DNA of 64,000 nt from Macrotis lagotis (GCF_037893015.1 NC_133666.1:566713237-566777236), one strand, 5' to 3'. Shown: positions 23,245 to 35,478, counted from the stretch's first letter. Numbers and translations are program-made. The notes: generated from the sequence alone by a model not told the origin.

Positions 23245-23420
23245 TTATCCTAGGAATTTAGAACTAGAAAGGACTTAAAGGATAACTAGCAAAGAAATCT
23301 TGAGCAGAAATCCCTTCTCCAACATCCTTAACAAATGTTCAGTAAGTGACAGGGGAGTTCATTCCATTACAATTTCATTGTTGTAATTCTTGTTATCAAT
23401 AATTCTTCCTTCTATTGATC
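23245..23420 (-). mobile_element. L3/CR1-type LINE remnant
   Basis: Plus-strand landmarks gaactagaaaggacttaaag, gagcagaaatcccttctcca, gtgacaggggagttcattcc and ttgttgtaattcttgtta follow the antisense order seen at 12955-13412. Confidence 0.55.
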
Positions 23421-23574
23421 TGAAATTTGACTTTCTATCCCCAGTAAAGAAAACCTCCTTCCCATTATTATTGAATTCTTGAATATCTGTTTTATTAAGA
23501 GCAGGATTTATACAATCACATTTTCTGGCTCTCTATTCTTTGCAAATACTCATAATTCTCTGTGCACTTGTTAA

Positions 23575-23898
23575 CTAGAAGTTCAAATAGATGACTGTGA
23601 TTGCACAGCATGAGAGACACGGGACTGCCCAACATGATGTACCCTTATCAGAGAAGGTGCAGTGATATATAAATAAAGCAGAATTGAAGTGACTCAAAAG
23701 GAATATGAGATGCACAAATTTAGGGAATCCATCCCAAATATTAACATGGCCTATTTGTGCCATGAGCATTTTGAGCTCATATTGGTCTGAGCAGACAATA
23801 TGTTGAACAGTGTTGAAAACACTTTAACTTGAACTCTAATACAGTAATATCATTTTGAAAGTGTTTCTTTGAGAATGAAGGACAAACAACCAATGTAC
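23575..23898 (+). mobile_element. RTE-like LINE, 3' end
   Basis: Same family as 1635-4038: gtgcagtgatatata, ggcctatttgtgcca, gcattttgagctcatattgg, then cattttgaaagtgtttcttt and gagaatgaaggacaa. Confidence 0.8.
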
Positions 23899-23944
23899 TA
23901 AAAGCACAGGAATGTATGAATTTATTTATGTGATCACTCTGTTA

Positions 23945-25090
23945 AAATGATGCATTCAATATGCCAGGAAATTTGGAAAATTCAATAGTGACTACTAAAT
24001 TGGAAAAGAACAATTTATGTCTTAATGCTAAAGAAGGGCAATGTCAAATAATGTTCAAATTTCCAACAATTGCACTCATTTCATATACCAGCAAGATTAT
24101 GCTTAAGATTCTGAAAGCAATATGTGAACTGAGAATTACCAGAGAAGCAGGTTGGTTTTCAGAGACAGAGGAATTAAAAGCAAAATTGCCAACATTCACT
24201 GGATCATGGATAAAGCAAGGTAGTTCTAGAAAAAACATCTACTTCTGTTCTATTGATTATGCTAAAACCTTTGCCAGTGTGGTCCACAACAAAACAGGAA
24301 AAATTCTCAAAAAGATGGCAGTTCAGATCATCTTACTTGTCTCCTAAGGAACCTGTATGTAGATCAGGAAACAACAGTTAGACCTTAATATTGTATAAGT
24401 TGGTTTAACACTGGAAGAGAATAAGATAAGGTTATGTTAGGTGTATCTTATTTAAATAATCATGTGAAATACCAGGTTGGAGGAATCAAAGACCAGAATT
24501 AAGGTTGCAGGGAGAAATACGAAACAGTCTTAGATATGCAGATAATACTCTCTAATGGCAGAAAGTAAAAAAGAAATTAAGAAGTTTCTTTTTGAAAGTG
24601 AGAGAAGGGAGTCTGAAGCTTAACAACAATAACAAAAACTAAGATCATGGCAACTGGTTCCATCACTTCCTGGTAAACAGAAAAAGAAGAAATGAAAAAA
24701 ATGTCAGATTTTGTATTCTTGGACTCAAAGAACATTGCAGATAGTGACTGTATCAATGAAATTAAAATATATTTGCTTCTTGGAAGGACAGTCAAGGCAA
24801 ATCTGATTAGCATACTAAAAAGCAGAGATATCATCTTGGTGACAGAGGTCTGTACTAGGTTTTCCAGTAGCAATAAATGGATATGAGAGTTGAACTATAA
24901 GGAAATATGAGCACCACAGAATCAATGCTACTCTGCCAATTAAGTGGGCTGAGGCAGTTTTCAACACCATTTCTTTCTGACACTAATCCCAGCATCCACT
25001 CATTACAGTACACTGCCTCCCGATTAAGACATCAAAGGTCTTGGGTCCAGGTCTCATGAGGATCCATTGGAATTGGGATGGCTGGCCTAA
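23945..25090 (+). mobile_element. BovB (RTE clade) LINE, decayed
   Basis: Translations match BovB reverse transcriptase in order: TIALISYTSKIMLKILKA (about 24071-24124), NIYFCSIDYAKTF (about 24235-24273), LRYADNTL (about 24532-24555) where YADD is expected, SDFVFLDSKNIADSDCINEI (24704-24763), then LLLGRTVKANLISILKSRDI (about 24772-24831). The second catalytic Asp is Asn and frames change several times, so it is dead. The last part (about 24950-25090) contains gaggtcttgggtcc-like tail sequence, less certain. Confidence 0.85.
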
Positions 25091-25099
25091 AATAAATAA

Positions 25100-26400
25100 A
25101 ACTTTTAGAGGAAAGGAATAGGATAACTGTCATCAAGTAAATGAATGGATGGTACACGGGAAGTGGGGCTAAACATGTTCGGTTTGGCTCCAGATGAGAA
25201 AACTAGAAGCAATGAGTAGGAGTTATACAAAGACAAATTCAATTTGATGTACCAAAAAACCTTCCTAAGTTTTGTGCCATTCAAAAGCTGATGGTCTAAC
25301 TAAGATGATAACAGTTTCCCCCAAACTGAAGTTTTCAAATAAAGTTTCATGATGAATATGAATAAGATGTACAGGATATTCTTTTTTATTTTTTTTGGTA
25401 CAGATCACAGTAGAAAGTCATTGACTTCTCATTTAATTCTATGACTCAGAGCATTCCTTCCTTGGATTTGTAAATACTTGATTTTTACTTCTTTTGTCTG
25501 CGTTATTGCATTAGTTTTTATTATAGTTATTTCTGCAGGAGACCCAAAGGGCAATGGAAAGATACATAATGGATATTAATAAGATATTAGTAAGGATCCC
25601 AGCATGAGAAAATGTCAGATTTGGAGAGACTAAAGTACAGCTAGTAATGAAATATCAAAGGAATCAGAGAAGGGCCTCTTCTAACTCTTCCCTCTATCCC
25701 TTCCTTCCCTGGCCTCTGAGACACACCTCTTTGGCATATCTGATTGTTATTCTTTCCTACTTAATCTCAGTGACCAAATAAGTAATGGAAAACAGAGTAG
25801 AAATTGTTAAATTTCCTTGGTTCATCTGAAAAAAAAATCACTCATGGATATTGAAATCATTTGTTGTAGTTATAGTATTTTCTATTTTTTTTTCTTTTTC
25901 AGTTCAGATTCTCATTTCGATTTTGGGAACTCACCAACAATAAGCTATATATGTGATTAATGTCTGGTAACACTGAATTAGTCTTAGACTTTATTTAGTT
26001 AATTCAGACCACACAAATAAACACATTCATGCACCATTTATTAGAGTCAGATAATTTGATTTCTGAGTTAAAGATGCACACATTTTTACTCAATGTTTTT
26101 TGCACTAGCAAAAAAAATGCAAATGCTGTAATTATGCTTTAACTGCTGAGCTACCTAGTCTGAGTACTAAAAGGTTAAAGTATGTGGAAAAAAAACCAGG
26201 CAAAATTCTTTGGGGAAAAAAAAGAGGGTCACATAAAGATGGTAAATAAAGGTGATATTGGTGACAGTACTGAAGGATTGGAATTGGTATGTGAATAACA
26301 AAGTACTGATGAAGATTGAAAACTACACAAGGATCATGACTTGAAATGATTAGAAAAAGAACAAAGAGCATTCTGTAAAGTCCTTTATTTGAAAACCTGG
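25100..26400. other. Intergenic AT-rich DNA, no gene
   Basis: Nothing recognised beyond short A and T runs. Confidence 0.4.
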
Positions 26401-26479
26401 TTTAAAAGAAGAATGAAATTGTTTCCTGATGTTCCTGGATACACTTGATGAGATTTATAGGATACCTAGATATCCCTTT

Positions 26480-27060
26480 AATTCTGATCCCTGATTTTTT
26501 CTTTCATGGCAGCAACTTGGGACATTTTATTGTTTCCCTTCCTTTACAGAGGGCAGAAATTGAACATTTAGCTCACTTCTCTTTACAGTTGCAGTTCTAC
26601 TTGATTTCAACTCCATGGAGTAAGATGCCCCTAAAAAAACTCTCATTCCATCAGAGTTTCCTTCCAGTATGTTTGTTCTCTTCCTCAATTAGATTGTAAG
26701 TTCCTTTAAAGCAGGTAACTGTCTTTTAAAAAAAAAATTGTATTCCCAGGGTTCAGCACAGTCCTTGATATATAGTAGATATTTAATAAATGTTCATTTA
26801 ATTGAATTGAATCAGATTAATCTACTTGGCCCCAAACATGGAACTGGGATCAATGAATAAAAAAAATTCAGAGAGGAAGATTCCACCTCAACAAAAAGAA
26901 AACCTCCAATTATGTAATAAACTGCATTAAGAGGAAATTGAAGTCTTCCTGCCTTAATTCTCTATTCTCTCTAATCCATTCACTTTACAGCTGCCAAATT
27001 CATGTTTCTAAGGCAGATCTGACTATGTCACTCCCAACAACTTTTTTTCAAGATTTGTCA
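26480..27060 (+). mobile_element. L2 LINE remnants
   Basis: 3' terminus at 26640-26815 (tcaattagattgtaagttcc, tatatagtagatatttaata). A second piece at 26940-27060 has the L2 block tttctaaggcagatctgact and atgtcactccc. Confidence 0.55.
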
Positions 27061-27069
27061 TTTGTTCAC

Positions 27070-27365
27070 TCTGCATCAGTTCATATAAATCTCCCCATTT
27101 TCTTGATATTACTCATTTCATAGATTCTTGTGGCTTCATTACAATCACATAGTATGTTTTTTAAAAAGTCATTACCCAATAGAAAAGCAGTCACTTTGTT
27201 TTGGATTTTTTGCCACCATAGTATGGTGATTAAAAATATTGTTTATTCACCAGACCTTTCTGTTTTTTTGTCTTCTAAAGGCATATATCCAATAGAGTGA
27301 GATTGTTAGGCCAAGGATGAACAGTTTAGTCATTTTTCAAAATTTAAGCCATTTCCATGTTTTTC
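27070..27365 (-). mobile_element. Old L1 remnant
   Basis: Weak minus-strand resemblance to the L1 3' region (tctgcatcagttcatat, caatagaaaagcagtcactt). Low certainty. Confidence 0.3.
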
Positions 27366-27999
27366 TTATATCAATACTTCCTGTCTGACCTGAACTATCC
27401 CTGCTTGAAGTATCTGCTTGCCTTTTGACTCTAGTGATATTTATATCCAAAGAGAATATTTACAAAGGGCAGATGGCAAGTCCACTACTTTATTCCCTCC
27501 TCCTGCTTCTGATTATGTTGATTTAGAATAGAGTTGAAAAGGACCTTAGTATCATCTGGTTCTACTTTTATGAATCATCATTTAAATGGTATTCAAAAAT
27601 CTATGAACAGAATTGAAATTGCCAATGCAATTCCTACTGGAGAAGTATTCATGTTGTACAAATCTGTCGCTACAATTGCTGTCACAGTTGGCAGACTTGG
27701 CAAACAGGTCAACAGGCTACATTGCTATTAATGATCCATCCAAGGATTTCTTAGGGCACATTAACATGGGGTAGCATGGGAAGCTTACTTTGCTTCTCTG
27801 TGCTAAACAAGATTTTTGGATAAACAAAGGAGATGTCAGGTCATAAGCTGAAAATATATTTTAAGGCAAGAAAAAAGGCAGGAGGGGAAGTAAACTTTGG
27901 CCATGATAACTGAAAAAAACTTCAAATGAACACAGGAAAAAATTTGCCTGAAGGAAAACAGTTTGGGGACTATTATTACTATTATTGCTGATTATTATT

Positions 28000-28172
28000 G
28001 AACATTGTGTCTGAATCTTCATGATTCTGTTTGGGGAGTGATTTGCCCTTTTGTTCTCCAGCTCCTTTTACAGATAAGGTATAGAATTAAGTGACTTGCC
28101 CAGGGTAAGTTTTGAACTCAGTTCTTCCAAACTCCAGGCCAGGTGCTCTATCCCTTCACTAGCTGCTCCAGG
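28000..28172 (-). mobile_element. MAR1-like SINE, degraded
   Basis: Minus-strand order: ttctccagctccttttacag, aagtgacttgcccagg, ttgaactcagttcttcc, ccaggtgctctatccc, ending agctgctcc. Confidence 0.65.
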
Positions 28173-28649
28173 GACCATGCTGCTGAATGTTAATTTATCT
28201 TATTTTACTGATTTTTATTTACTTATTTTACTGTTTTATGTAAAAAGGATATCAAACAGTAGGAGTCAGTTACTTCAATGGGTCAACTGAATTTTTTAAA
28301 AAATTATTTAACTGAAGATAATTTTAAAACAGTGTTACTAGCCTTGGTAATTAAGATCACTCTAATCTACAATCTAAGGCTTTGCCCCTATTACTCTGCG
28401 CCATTCTGTAGTTGCCTAAAGTTTCTACAGTTACTTTTATTTGGGGGAGGGGCAAGTAAAATTATAAAATCTAATTTTACAATAAGTCTAAAACATTCCA
28501 CATTTTTAATGTACAAATTTTACATCTTTTCACTGCTATCATTAATGTTAAATGATTTATCATGGAAAATGAGATTTGACATCTATTCTGTAATTCTTCA
28601 TCATAAAACCATGCTGTTTTACATTGGCTAGCAAGTGTATTCTTGATGA

Positions 28650-29428
28650 GCAGGTCATTTCTCCAAGTCTACTTTGATTCTATTCTATTGATTGTCAATG
28701 GGGTTTAAATCAAGTGAGTTCTAAGGTCACTGAAGCATGTTTATCTCCATCTCTGGAATGAATTTATTAACCTTTCGGTTAATAAATTCTATGGTGCAAG
28801 ACAATATTGCAGCACTCTATCTCCACTTGAGATTTTCTGTAATAATTGTGCTTTTCAGTATATGAATAAATTTATCAGAGTTCATCATTCCCTCAATGGA
28901 AACAAGACTTCAAACTCACTGAAAGTGAAAAATCTTTAAAACATTTCCATATAACTTTGAAAGAAAAAGTGAGTTTCATCAGTTAAAATTTCCTTTTCCA
29001 ATCTTCAGAATTCCAGGTTTACATCTGTCATGCCCATAAAAGTATTTTTTTTCCTCATGGCTGTGTTAAGCAGCTATTTTCTTATTGATCTTTTAAATTT
29101 AAATTTCAAGGAGCCAAAGCAGCACTGTCAGAGAGTCAGTTATGATTCATGTAGCTGCCAGGTCCTTCTGAAAGTCTTTACCTACTTTCTGAAGATTAAT
29201 TAAATTACTTTACTGCAAAAGGTCATCAATACATGGTGTTGTTTTCACTGTTCTGCCACACTTACCTTTGTACTTTGGAGAGATCGATGTTGGTTCATTG
29301 TGAATTTGGCTGATTCTTTGAAATTCTTAATTTACCCCTACCATAAGCTTCTGCAATATTCCTAAAAGTTACTGATGTGTGCTCTTTAAGAGCTATAATT
29401 TTTACATGTTTCACTGGAGAAATATCCA
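28650..29428 (-). mobile_element. Tc1-like DNA transposon, decayed transposase
   Basis: Minus-strand translation, in mixed frames, follows a Tc1-type transposase end to end: N-terminal helix-turn-helix IALKEHTSVTFRNIAEA (about 29350-29400), KYKGKCGRTVKTTP with IDDLL (about 29213-29275), KDFQKDLAA (about 29150-29180), LTDETHFF matching the first catalytic-Asp motif (about 28960-28990), GMMNSDKFIHIL (about 28863-28900), FINRKVNKFIPEMEINML (about 28735-28795), then NSLDLNPIDN (28691-28720) where Tc1 has SPDLNPIEN. The last catalytic Glu is Asp here. The QDN motif is not intact. A SINE lies just upstream of the N-terminus. Terminal inverted repeats were not found. Tc1-type elements are uncommon in mammals. 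Confidence 0.8.
28760..28789 (+). repeat. Perfect 13-bp inverted repeat with 4-nt loop
   Basis: GAATTTATTAACC, loop TTTC, GGTTAATAAATTC. Lies within the decayed Tc1-like transposase, where intact relatives are not expected to have a palindrome. Confidence 0.95.
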
Positions 29429-29581
29429 TTTTTTTTTAGGTTTTTGCAAGGCAGATGGGGTTAAGTGGCTTGCCCAAGGCCACACAGCTAGGTAATTATT
29501 AAGTGTCTGAGACTGGATTTGAGCCCAGGTACTCCTGACTCCAAGGCCAGTGCTTTATCCACTACGCCACCTAGCTGCCCC
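29429..29581 (-). mobile_element. WSINE1-like SINE with 11-bp target duplication
   Basis: T run, ggtttttgcaaggcagatgg, cttgcccaaggccacacagc, aggtaattattaagtgtctg, ending cgccacctagctgcccc. Flanked by aaatatccatt at 29420-29430 and 29583-29593. Confidence 0.95.
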
Positions 29582-29789
29582 AAAATATCCATTTTTTAAA
29601 AACATAAAACTTTAAAAAAAGTGTCAGCCTTGGGTCAATAAAATCACGTATGCATGACCAGTGCTTATCCCAAGTAATAGCATAACCTTGCCTACGAAAA
29701 AATGCTGCCTCTCCAATGGAGCAGCATGATTCCACCTTCATGGATAAAAAGAGACTGGTATACAAAGAGCTTGCCCATTTATACTTGGG

Positions 29790-30500
29790 GGGGTGGGGCT
29801 TGAAGGGAGCACAGTGCCTTCAGGGGAGGTACACATTCTGGTGCCCACTCTGTAGTTCTAGGTAGATTAGTGTAGAAGTGACAAAAGAAATAACTACAAG
29901 TGAAGGTCATGATCAGACAATCTTTCATGGGGTTTCCATCTTTCTGTGGGAATTTCCTGTTTGGTTATCTTTGCTTGGTTTCTCAGGTGCAACATGTGGC
30001 AGAGAGACAAAGGGTGACAATACTGAAGCACAGTGATGGACTGGCTATGAGGTGGAAGCAGGGAGTGGTAGACTCTCTGTAAGCCCAGAAGGAAAGGTAA
30101 CATGGTCCTTGAGGCAAAACAGCAAAACAGATGGTGATGCATCTTCCTTAATGTTGTTTGCAATGATGAAATCTTATTCGTTTCTAATTTTGAACCACTT
30201 GGCATCTGAAGAGGCTATATACAACCAGGTAGCCTAGAGGACATTGCCTATTCTTGGGATTCTTGGACTTACATGCCTACCATACAATTGGTCAGTGATT
30301 GATGTGGGTGAGGAAATCATGCCCCTTCTCCCTAGGGATTGCTTTTTCCTCAAAAATGGTGGTGAGGGCCAGACTGGATGCCAGACTAGTGATCTGGATA
30401 TCAGTGCTATCTCCAAGGTTCTTGGTTTCCAGGTCTTGATCTGTGTTCTCAAGGTCTGAAGAAAAGCTGGAGGGAGAATTGGTGGCATCTGTTTAGTTCT
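29790..30500. other. Unassigned, less AT-rich segment with several short open frames
   Basis: Richer in G and C than its surroundings, with open frames of 103 and 84 codons on minus (29894-30205, 30234-30488) and 71 on plus (30244-30459). None resembles a family I know and they overlap. It may be an old unrecognised mobile element. Confidence 0.3.
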
Positions 30501-30524
30501 TGTGTCTTGTTCTCTAAGACATTG

Positions 30525-30650
30525 AGAAGAACATTGAGAAGTGACCAGCCCAGGGATATATAGCCAGTAGGTGATAAAGGTAGGACTAGAATCCAGGTCT
30601 TTGAGGCTGGTTCTCTATTCACCATTCCATGCTGACTCTATGTATTCACC
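30525..30650 (-). mobile_element. MIR-type remnant
   Basis: gaccagcccagggatatatagccagtagg, gactagaatccaggtctttg and ttctctattcaccattccat follow a SINE core order. Strand is uncertain. Confidence 0.45.
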
Positions 30651-30659
30651 ATCATTTAG

Positions 30660-31105
30660 TTATTTTTAATTATTTATTTAGTTATATTTAGTTATTTTTA
30701 TTTTCCCTCTTTTTTCTCCCCCACCCTCAAACCCCACCCTAGAGATGGCAACCATTACATATGTATATATGTGTATAATATATGTAAAAATAATTCTATA
30801 TATTCTTCTATTTATATCTCTTTTTCTGGATGCAGACAGTGTCTATGTCTTTTATAAATAACTTGAGTATAAAAGTCAAAATAACTTACTCAAAGTTACT
30901 CCTAAAATTAGATTGTTGTTACTGAATACTACATTATCCTGGTTCTGCTCATTTTGCTCTTCATTATTTCATGTAAGTCTATCCATGTTTTTTTAAGATC
31001 ATTGTGCTTATCATTTCTCATAACACAATAATATCCCACCACAATCATATATTACAACTTTTCAGCCATTCCCCAATTGACAGGAATCCTTTAAAATATA
31101 TAACA
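30660..31105 (-). mobile_element. L1 3' end (first of two in tandem)
   Basis: T-rich 3' end, cctggttctgctcattttgc, catgtttttttaagatcatt, and ttcagccattccccaattga (antisense of the L1 ORF2 C-terminal region). Confidence 0.75.
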
Positions 31106-31108
31106 ACC

Positions 31109-31240
31109 CAGTGGATAGAACACCAACCCTGGAGTCAGGAGGACCTGAGTTCAAATTCAGCCTCAGACACTTAATAATTACCTGACTATGTGACTTTGGA
31201 CAAGTCACTTATTTTCATTGCCTTGCAAAACCAACCAAAC
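31109..31240 (+). mobile_element. WSINE1-like SINE, 5'-truncated
   Basis: Starts at cagtggatagaacaccaacc and keeps cctggagtcaggaggacctg, cagacacttaataattacct and ttgccttgcaaaac. Confidence 0.9.
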
Positions 31241-31264
31241 AACAAACATATAAATAAGTAGCAA

Positions 31265-32700
31265 TATTATAAATATATAAAGTTATCATTCAACTTTTTG
31301 TCCCTCCCTTCTCCCTTCCCTCTACTCTAGAAATGGCTATAATTTGTATTATATATAAATATGTATATATTATATACAAATACGTATATATTATATATGT
31401 AAATTAATACTATACATACTTCTACTTAATAGTTATTTCCCTGAAAGCAGATAGAATTTTTCTTCATAGGTACTTTTTAGTTAATCTGATTATTTATAAT
31501 AGTCAAAATTACTAGGCAGTTCAAAGTTGTTCATAAAATAATATACTGTTACTGTATACAATGTTCTCTTGGTTCTTCTCATTTTGCTCTTTGGTACAAA
31601 TCTTTCCATGTTTTTCTAAAATCATAGAGCTCATCATTTGTTATGGTACAGTAGTATTCCATCACAACCATATACCACAACTTGTTCAGCCATTCCCTAA
31701 TTAATGATCATCCCCACAATTTCCTGTTCTCTGCCATCACAAAGAGAGCTATCATATTTTAGAACATAGTTTTTCTTTTTATCCCTAATTATCTTCAGAA
31801 AAAGACCTCATAGTAGTGGTACTGCTGGGTCCAAGGATCTAGATAGCCTAACAACTCTTTAGTCATAATTTCAGATTGCTCTCCAAAATGTTTGAATCAC
31901 CTCACAATTCCTCCAATAATGAATGTGTTCCAATTTTTCCATATCCCCTCCAACATGTGGCCTTCCCCTTCTATCATTTTAGACAATCTGATAGGTGTGA
32001 GATGATATTTCAAGTTTGATTTAATTTATATTTCTCTAATCAATGATTTAGAGCATTTTTAATGATTATAAATTGCTTTGATTTCTTTATTTAAAAACTG
32101 ACTTCACATCCTTTGACCATTTATCAGTTGTGAAATGACTCACATTCTTTTCAATTTTACAAAGTTCTTATATGAGACCTTTATCTGAGAAACTGTCTAT
32201 AAAAATTTTTCCCACAATTCTCTACTTTCTTTCTGATTTTGTCTGCTTTTGCTTATTTGTACAAAATCTTTTCAATGTAATGTGATTGAAATTATTCATT
32301 TTACATCTCACTCTGTACTCTGTCTCTTGTTTATTCACAAATTGTTTACCTATCCATAAGTCTGATAAGCAATGTTCCAAGTTTTTACAATTGTCTTGTA
32401 ATATTAGGTCATGTAACCATTTTTGACTTTATCTTGTTAAATTGTATAAGATATTGGTCCAAGTCCAATTTCTGTTATATTATTTTACAGTTTTCCCAAT
32501 AATATTTTACTAAATAATGAATTCTTATCCAAAGTCTTTACAGTTGTCATATACAAGGTTTTAACTGCAACTGTAAATTGTACATCTACTTTGTTCCATT
32601 GCTTTACCTTTCTATTTCTTAGTCATTATCAGATAGTTGATGATCTGGTATTACTTCTTTAGTTTCTTTAGTTCCTTCCTTTCATTAGTTCCTTTAATAT
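31265..32700 (-). mobile_element. L1 3' half (second of two in tandem)
   Basis: Minus-strand L1: ttcttctcattttgctcttt, ttcagccattccctaattaa, atctgataggtgtgagatga (antisense of the TTATCTCACACC region), then ORF2-derived sequence fading after about 32500. Confidence 0.75.
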
Positions 32701-32829
32701 TCTTGACTTTTTGTTCTTCCAAATGATTTTTGTAATTATTTTTTTCTAATTCATTGGCAATCTAATTCAGTAAAATACATTTTGGTAATATAATATTACC
32801 AAAAATTCCTCTAATCTAAATCTAATCCA

Positions 32830-33320
32830 GTGACCTTTTTCAATCTTCATCCTTCTTGACTTTTCTAGTCTTTGATACTACTGATCACCCTCATCTTGAT
32901 ACTTCTCTTTTAAGTTTTCAGGATACTCTTCTATTCTTATTCTCCTCTTTCCTATCGGACTGCTCTTTCTCAGTCTCCTTTGCTTGATATCCAGTCAGGT
33001 TATGACCTCTAACTGTGAAGATCTTATTGAATTCTATTGGTCCTCTTCTTTTCTCCCTCTATATTGCTCAATTTCTTGATTTCATTAGCTTCCACAGGAT
33101 CAATTCTCATATTTGTGCTGATGATTCTCAAACCTATTTATCTCCAACTGCCTATTAGACATCTTGAACTGAATATAATGTACACATCTTAAAATCAACA
33201 TGTTCTTTGAACTCATCTTTTCCCCTGAAACTTTTCCTATTCCTGTTACTTTTGAGGGCACTGCCATCCTTCCTCTCCCCTAGGCTTGTATTGTAGGTAC
33301 CATCCTCAATTGTTTCATAA
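32830..33320 (+). mobile_element. L2 LINE, reverse-transcriptase region
   Basis: Follows the L2 ORF2 order: gactgctctttctcagtctcctttgc, gctgatgattctcaaacc, ccaactgcctattagacatc, and tgtacacatcttaaaatcaa (LKLN-type block). Degraded. Confidence 0.7.
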
Positions 33321-33564
33321 ACAAAACACTCCATCTCTGATCTGTGCTCATGGTATTTTGATGCACTAGTTATATGTACATGTATCTGTAGTGATGATGG
33401 TTTAGGTCATTATATCTGTCATTTTCAGAGGAGGGGAACAGAACATAGAAATTTATGTTCTTCCTATTGGAGACTGAACCATCCCTTGTAACCAAGAATA
33501 AGTAAGGAAAAATATAGAGTCCACACTATATTCACAAGGTGGACATCATTCCATAGTAGAAACC

Positions 33565-33815
33565 CTGATGACAGATTTAAGGTGGGAAATAAGTTTCAAT
33601 ATATATTCTTTGAGATTGGTCCAATGGTTTCTTAATTACACAGGGTCCAACTTTCTTTTAATATTCTTCATTTATATTGAAATCATTGAGCATTTCATTG
33701 TTTTGCTTCTATTTCTTTCCTTTAGTACTGGTTCCTTCAGAGATCTCTATTTTCCTCTAAATTTTTCAAATTCATTGTTACTTATTACACAATAATATTC
33801 CATTATAAGCTGTAT
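33565..33815 (-). mobile_element. Old L1 3' remnant
   Basis: Antisense of the L1 block around atggaatattattg (ttacacaataatattccatt at 33786-33805). Confidence 0.5.
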
Positions 33816-33849
33816 ATATACTGTTGGTCCTGATGAAAATTGGTTTATT

Positions 33850-34195
33850 TTCCTTTGAATTAATATCTGGCAATACCCAGTAAAAGCCACAAATCTTTTG
33901 ATATTTTTGATCTGGCAATTTCATTATTGGGAATACATATCAATAAAATAAATCACAATAAAGAATTTTTTAATAAGCTAAGATTCTCTCTGTAGAATAG
34001 CCAAAAAACTGGAAACAAATTAAGTGGCCAGTAGTTGAGGAGCCAGACAGACTGTATTATATATCAATGCAATGGAATCACTACATATCAAAACAAATAG
34101 AAAATAGAAAACTGTTGAGAATTATATGAAATAATGCAAACTGAAGTGGAAATAACAAATGTACTGTTTGAAATTCACATGAAAATGTACCTATT
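33850..34195 (+). mobile_element. Old L1 3' remnant, opposite orientation
   Basis: gatctggcaatttcattatt, gggaatacatatcaataa and cactacatatcaaaacaaat are the L1 ORF2 C-terminal and 3' region. It overlaps in L1 coordinates with the minus-strand piece at 33565. Confidence 0.55.
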
Positions 34196-35000
34196 TAAGG
34201 ACTTTCTTAGAAAGGGGTACTGTGAATTATTGGTAAATTTCCACCGATATTTGTTTTTATTGTAAGGAATATTAAACAAGCCACAATTCATTTAGCATTT
34301 GCTTGTAACAGTGTATAAAGTAAACTGGAAAAGACAAGCTCTAAAAGAAAAAATGCGTTTCCTTGTTGCAAGGGACTGGGAAGAGATCAGTCAAGTCTTT
34401 ACCTAAATCCTAAAATTATATTTTGAAATGAAATAGTTCTTAAATGTAGAGGATTTCAAAAATAAGAATTGAGAAAATAAGAAAGGCAGTATTTGAACCT
34501 GGATTGTTCAGACACTGACTGATGAACACTAATTTTTATAGGTATGTTATATAAAGAATCAAGTCTAAAATAGACTCATTACCTGGGAAACCATTAAAAA
34601 GTGTTTAATAACCATTACTCCTTAATGAGTATTATTTGCCTGAGATGAGCTATGTCATATGTCCTCAAGATAACATAACACATACTTTGACCATAGTGAT
34701 AACTCAATTAACACAAACCCTAGGAATAAAGACTCTAATAAAATTAACTATGTTTAATAAAAACAACCTTCATATACCAGAAATGTAATAGCTGAAATAT
34801 TTCAATAACAAATGTGCAACAGCTATTGGATGGAAAATTCTTTCTCCCACACTTTTGATTTGTTCATTTGAAAAGTAAACAGGGAGTGAGGAAATTGTGA
34901 AATCAGATGCTTGTTTTTAGTGTCTGATTTTTTCAAAAATCCTTTTTCTTTGTCTTTCCTGGTACCTAGAATCAATATGCTAAAATGAGTCACTTATTAA

Positions 35001-35478
35001 GACTGAAAAGAATTTGATAGTTTCCCCTTTCCAAACTTTTTCTGTCAACAATGGTGTTTCAACTGTGAAAATTTCTTATTGTACTTGAATTTGCCATTAG
35101 TAAGATTACAATTACATACTATCAATTAGATTGTTAAATTTGGTAAATATTTGGGCAAAGGTCATAATTTAGAAGAAAAGACCTTGAAATGACTGGTCAT
35201 CTCCCATATAACAAGATAAGATTATAGCCCTTCATTTCTTTCAATTTATGTGACAGTTTTCTCTGAAATCTTGAACTGTTTCCCAGCTGATTTACAATCA
35301 ACTAAATTATCTTTAAATCTAGCACATCTGGAGCATGGTAATACCTTTTATGTGTTCTTTATGATAATGTATAATTTTTGAAGTGTTACAAGTTTAAAAT
35401 ACTGTTTTATTTTTTATTAAACTGAAAACTTATATGAACATTTTTAGTAATAAATAATAGAAACCAGAAGTGATGATT
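35001..35478 (+). repeat. Left arm of a large inverted repeat
   Basis: Reverse complement of 36295-36895 minus the inserted SINE. Long shared blocks include gtacttgaatttgccattag, catctcccatataacaaga, gctgatttacaatcaac, ctttaaatctagcacatc, tatgataatgtataat-like, and gtaataaataatagaaacca. Identity is roughly 85-88% by eye. No protein similarity. Confidence 0.93.

Noticed and set aside
28278-28631. 117-codon plus-strand frame
   Set aside because: AT-rich sequence, no recognisable domain, no splice or conservation evidence.
33565-34195. Single L1 with a 5' inversion (twin priming)
   Set aside because: The two opposite pieces cover the same part of L1, so they are separate copies.
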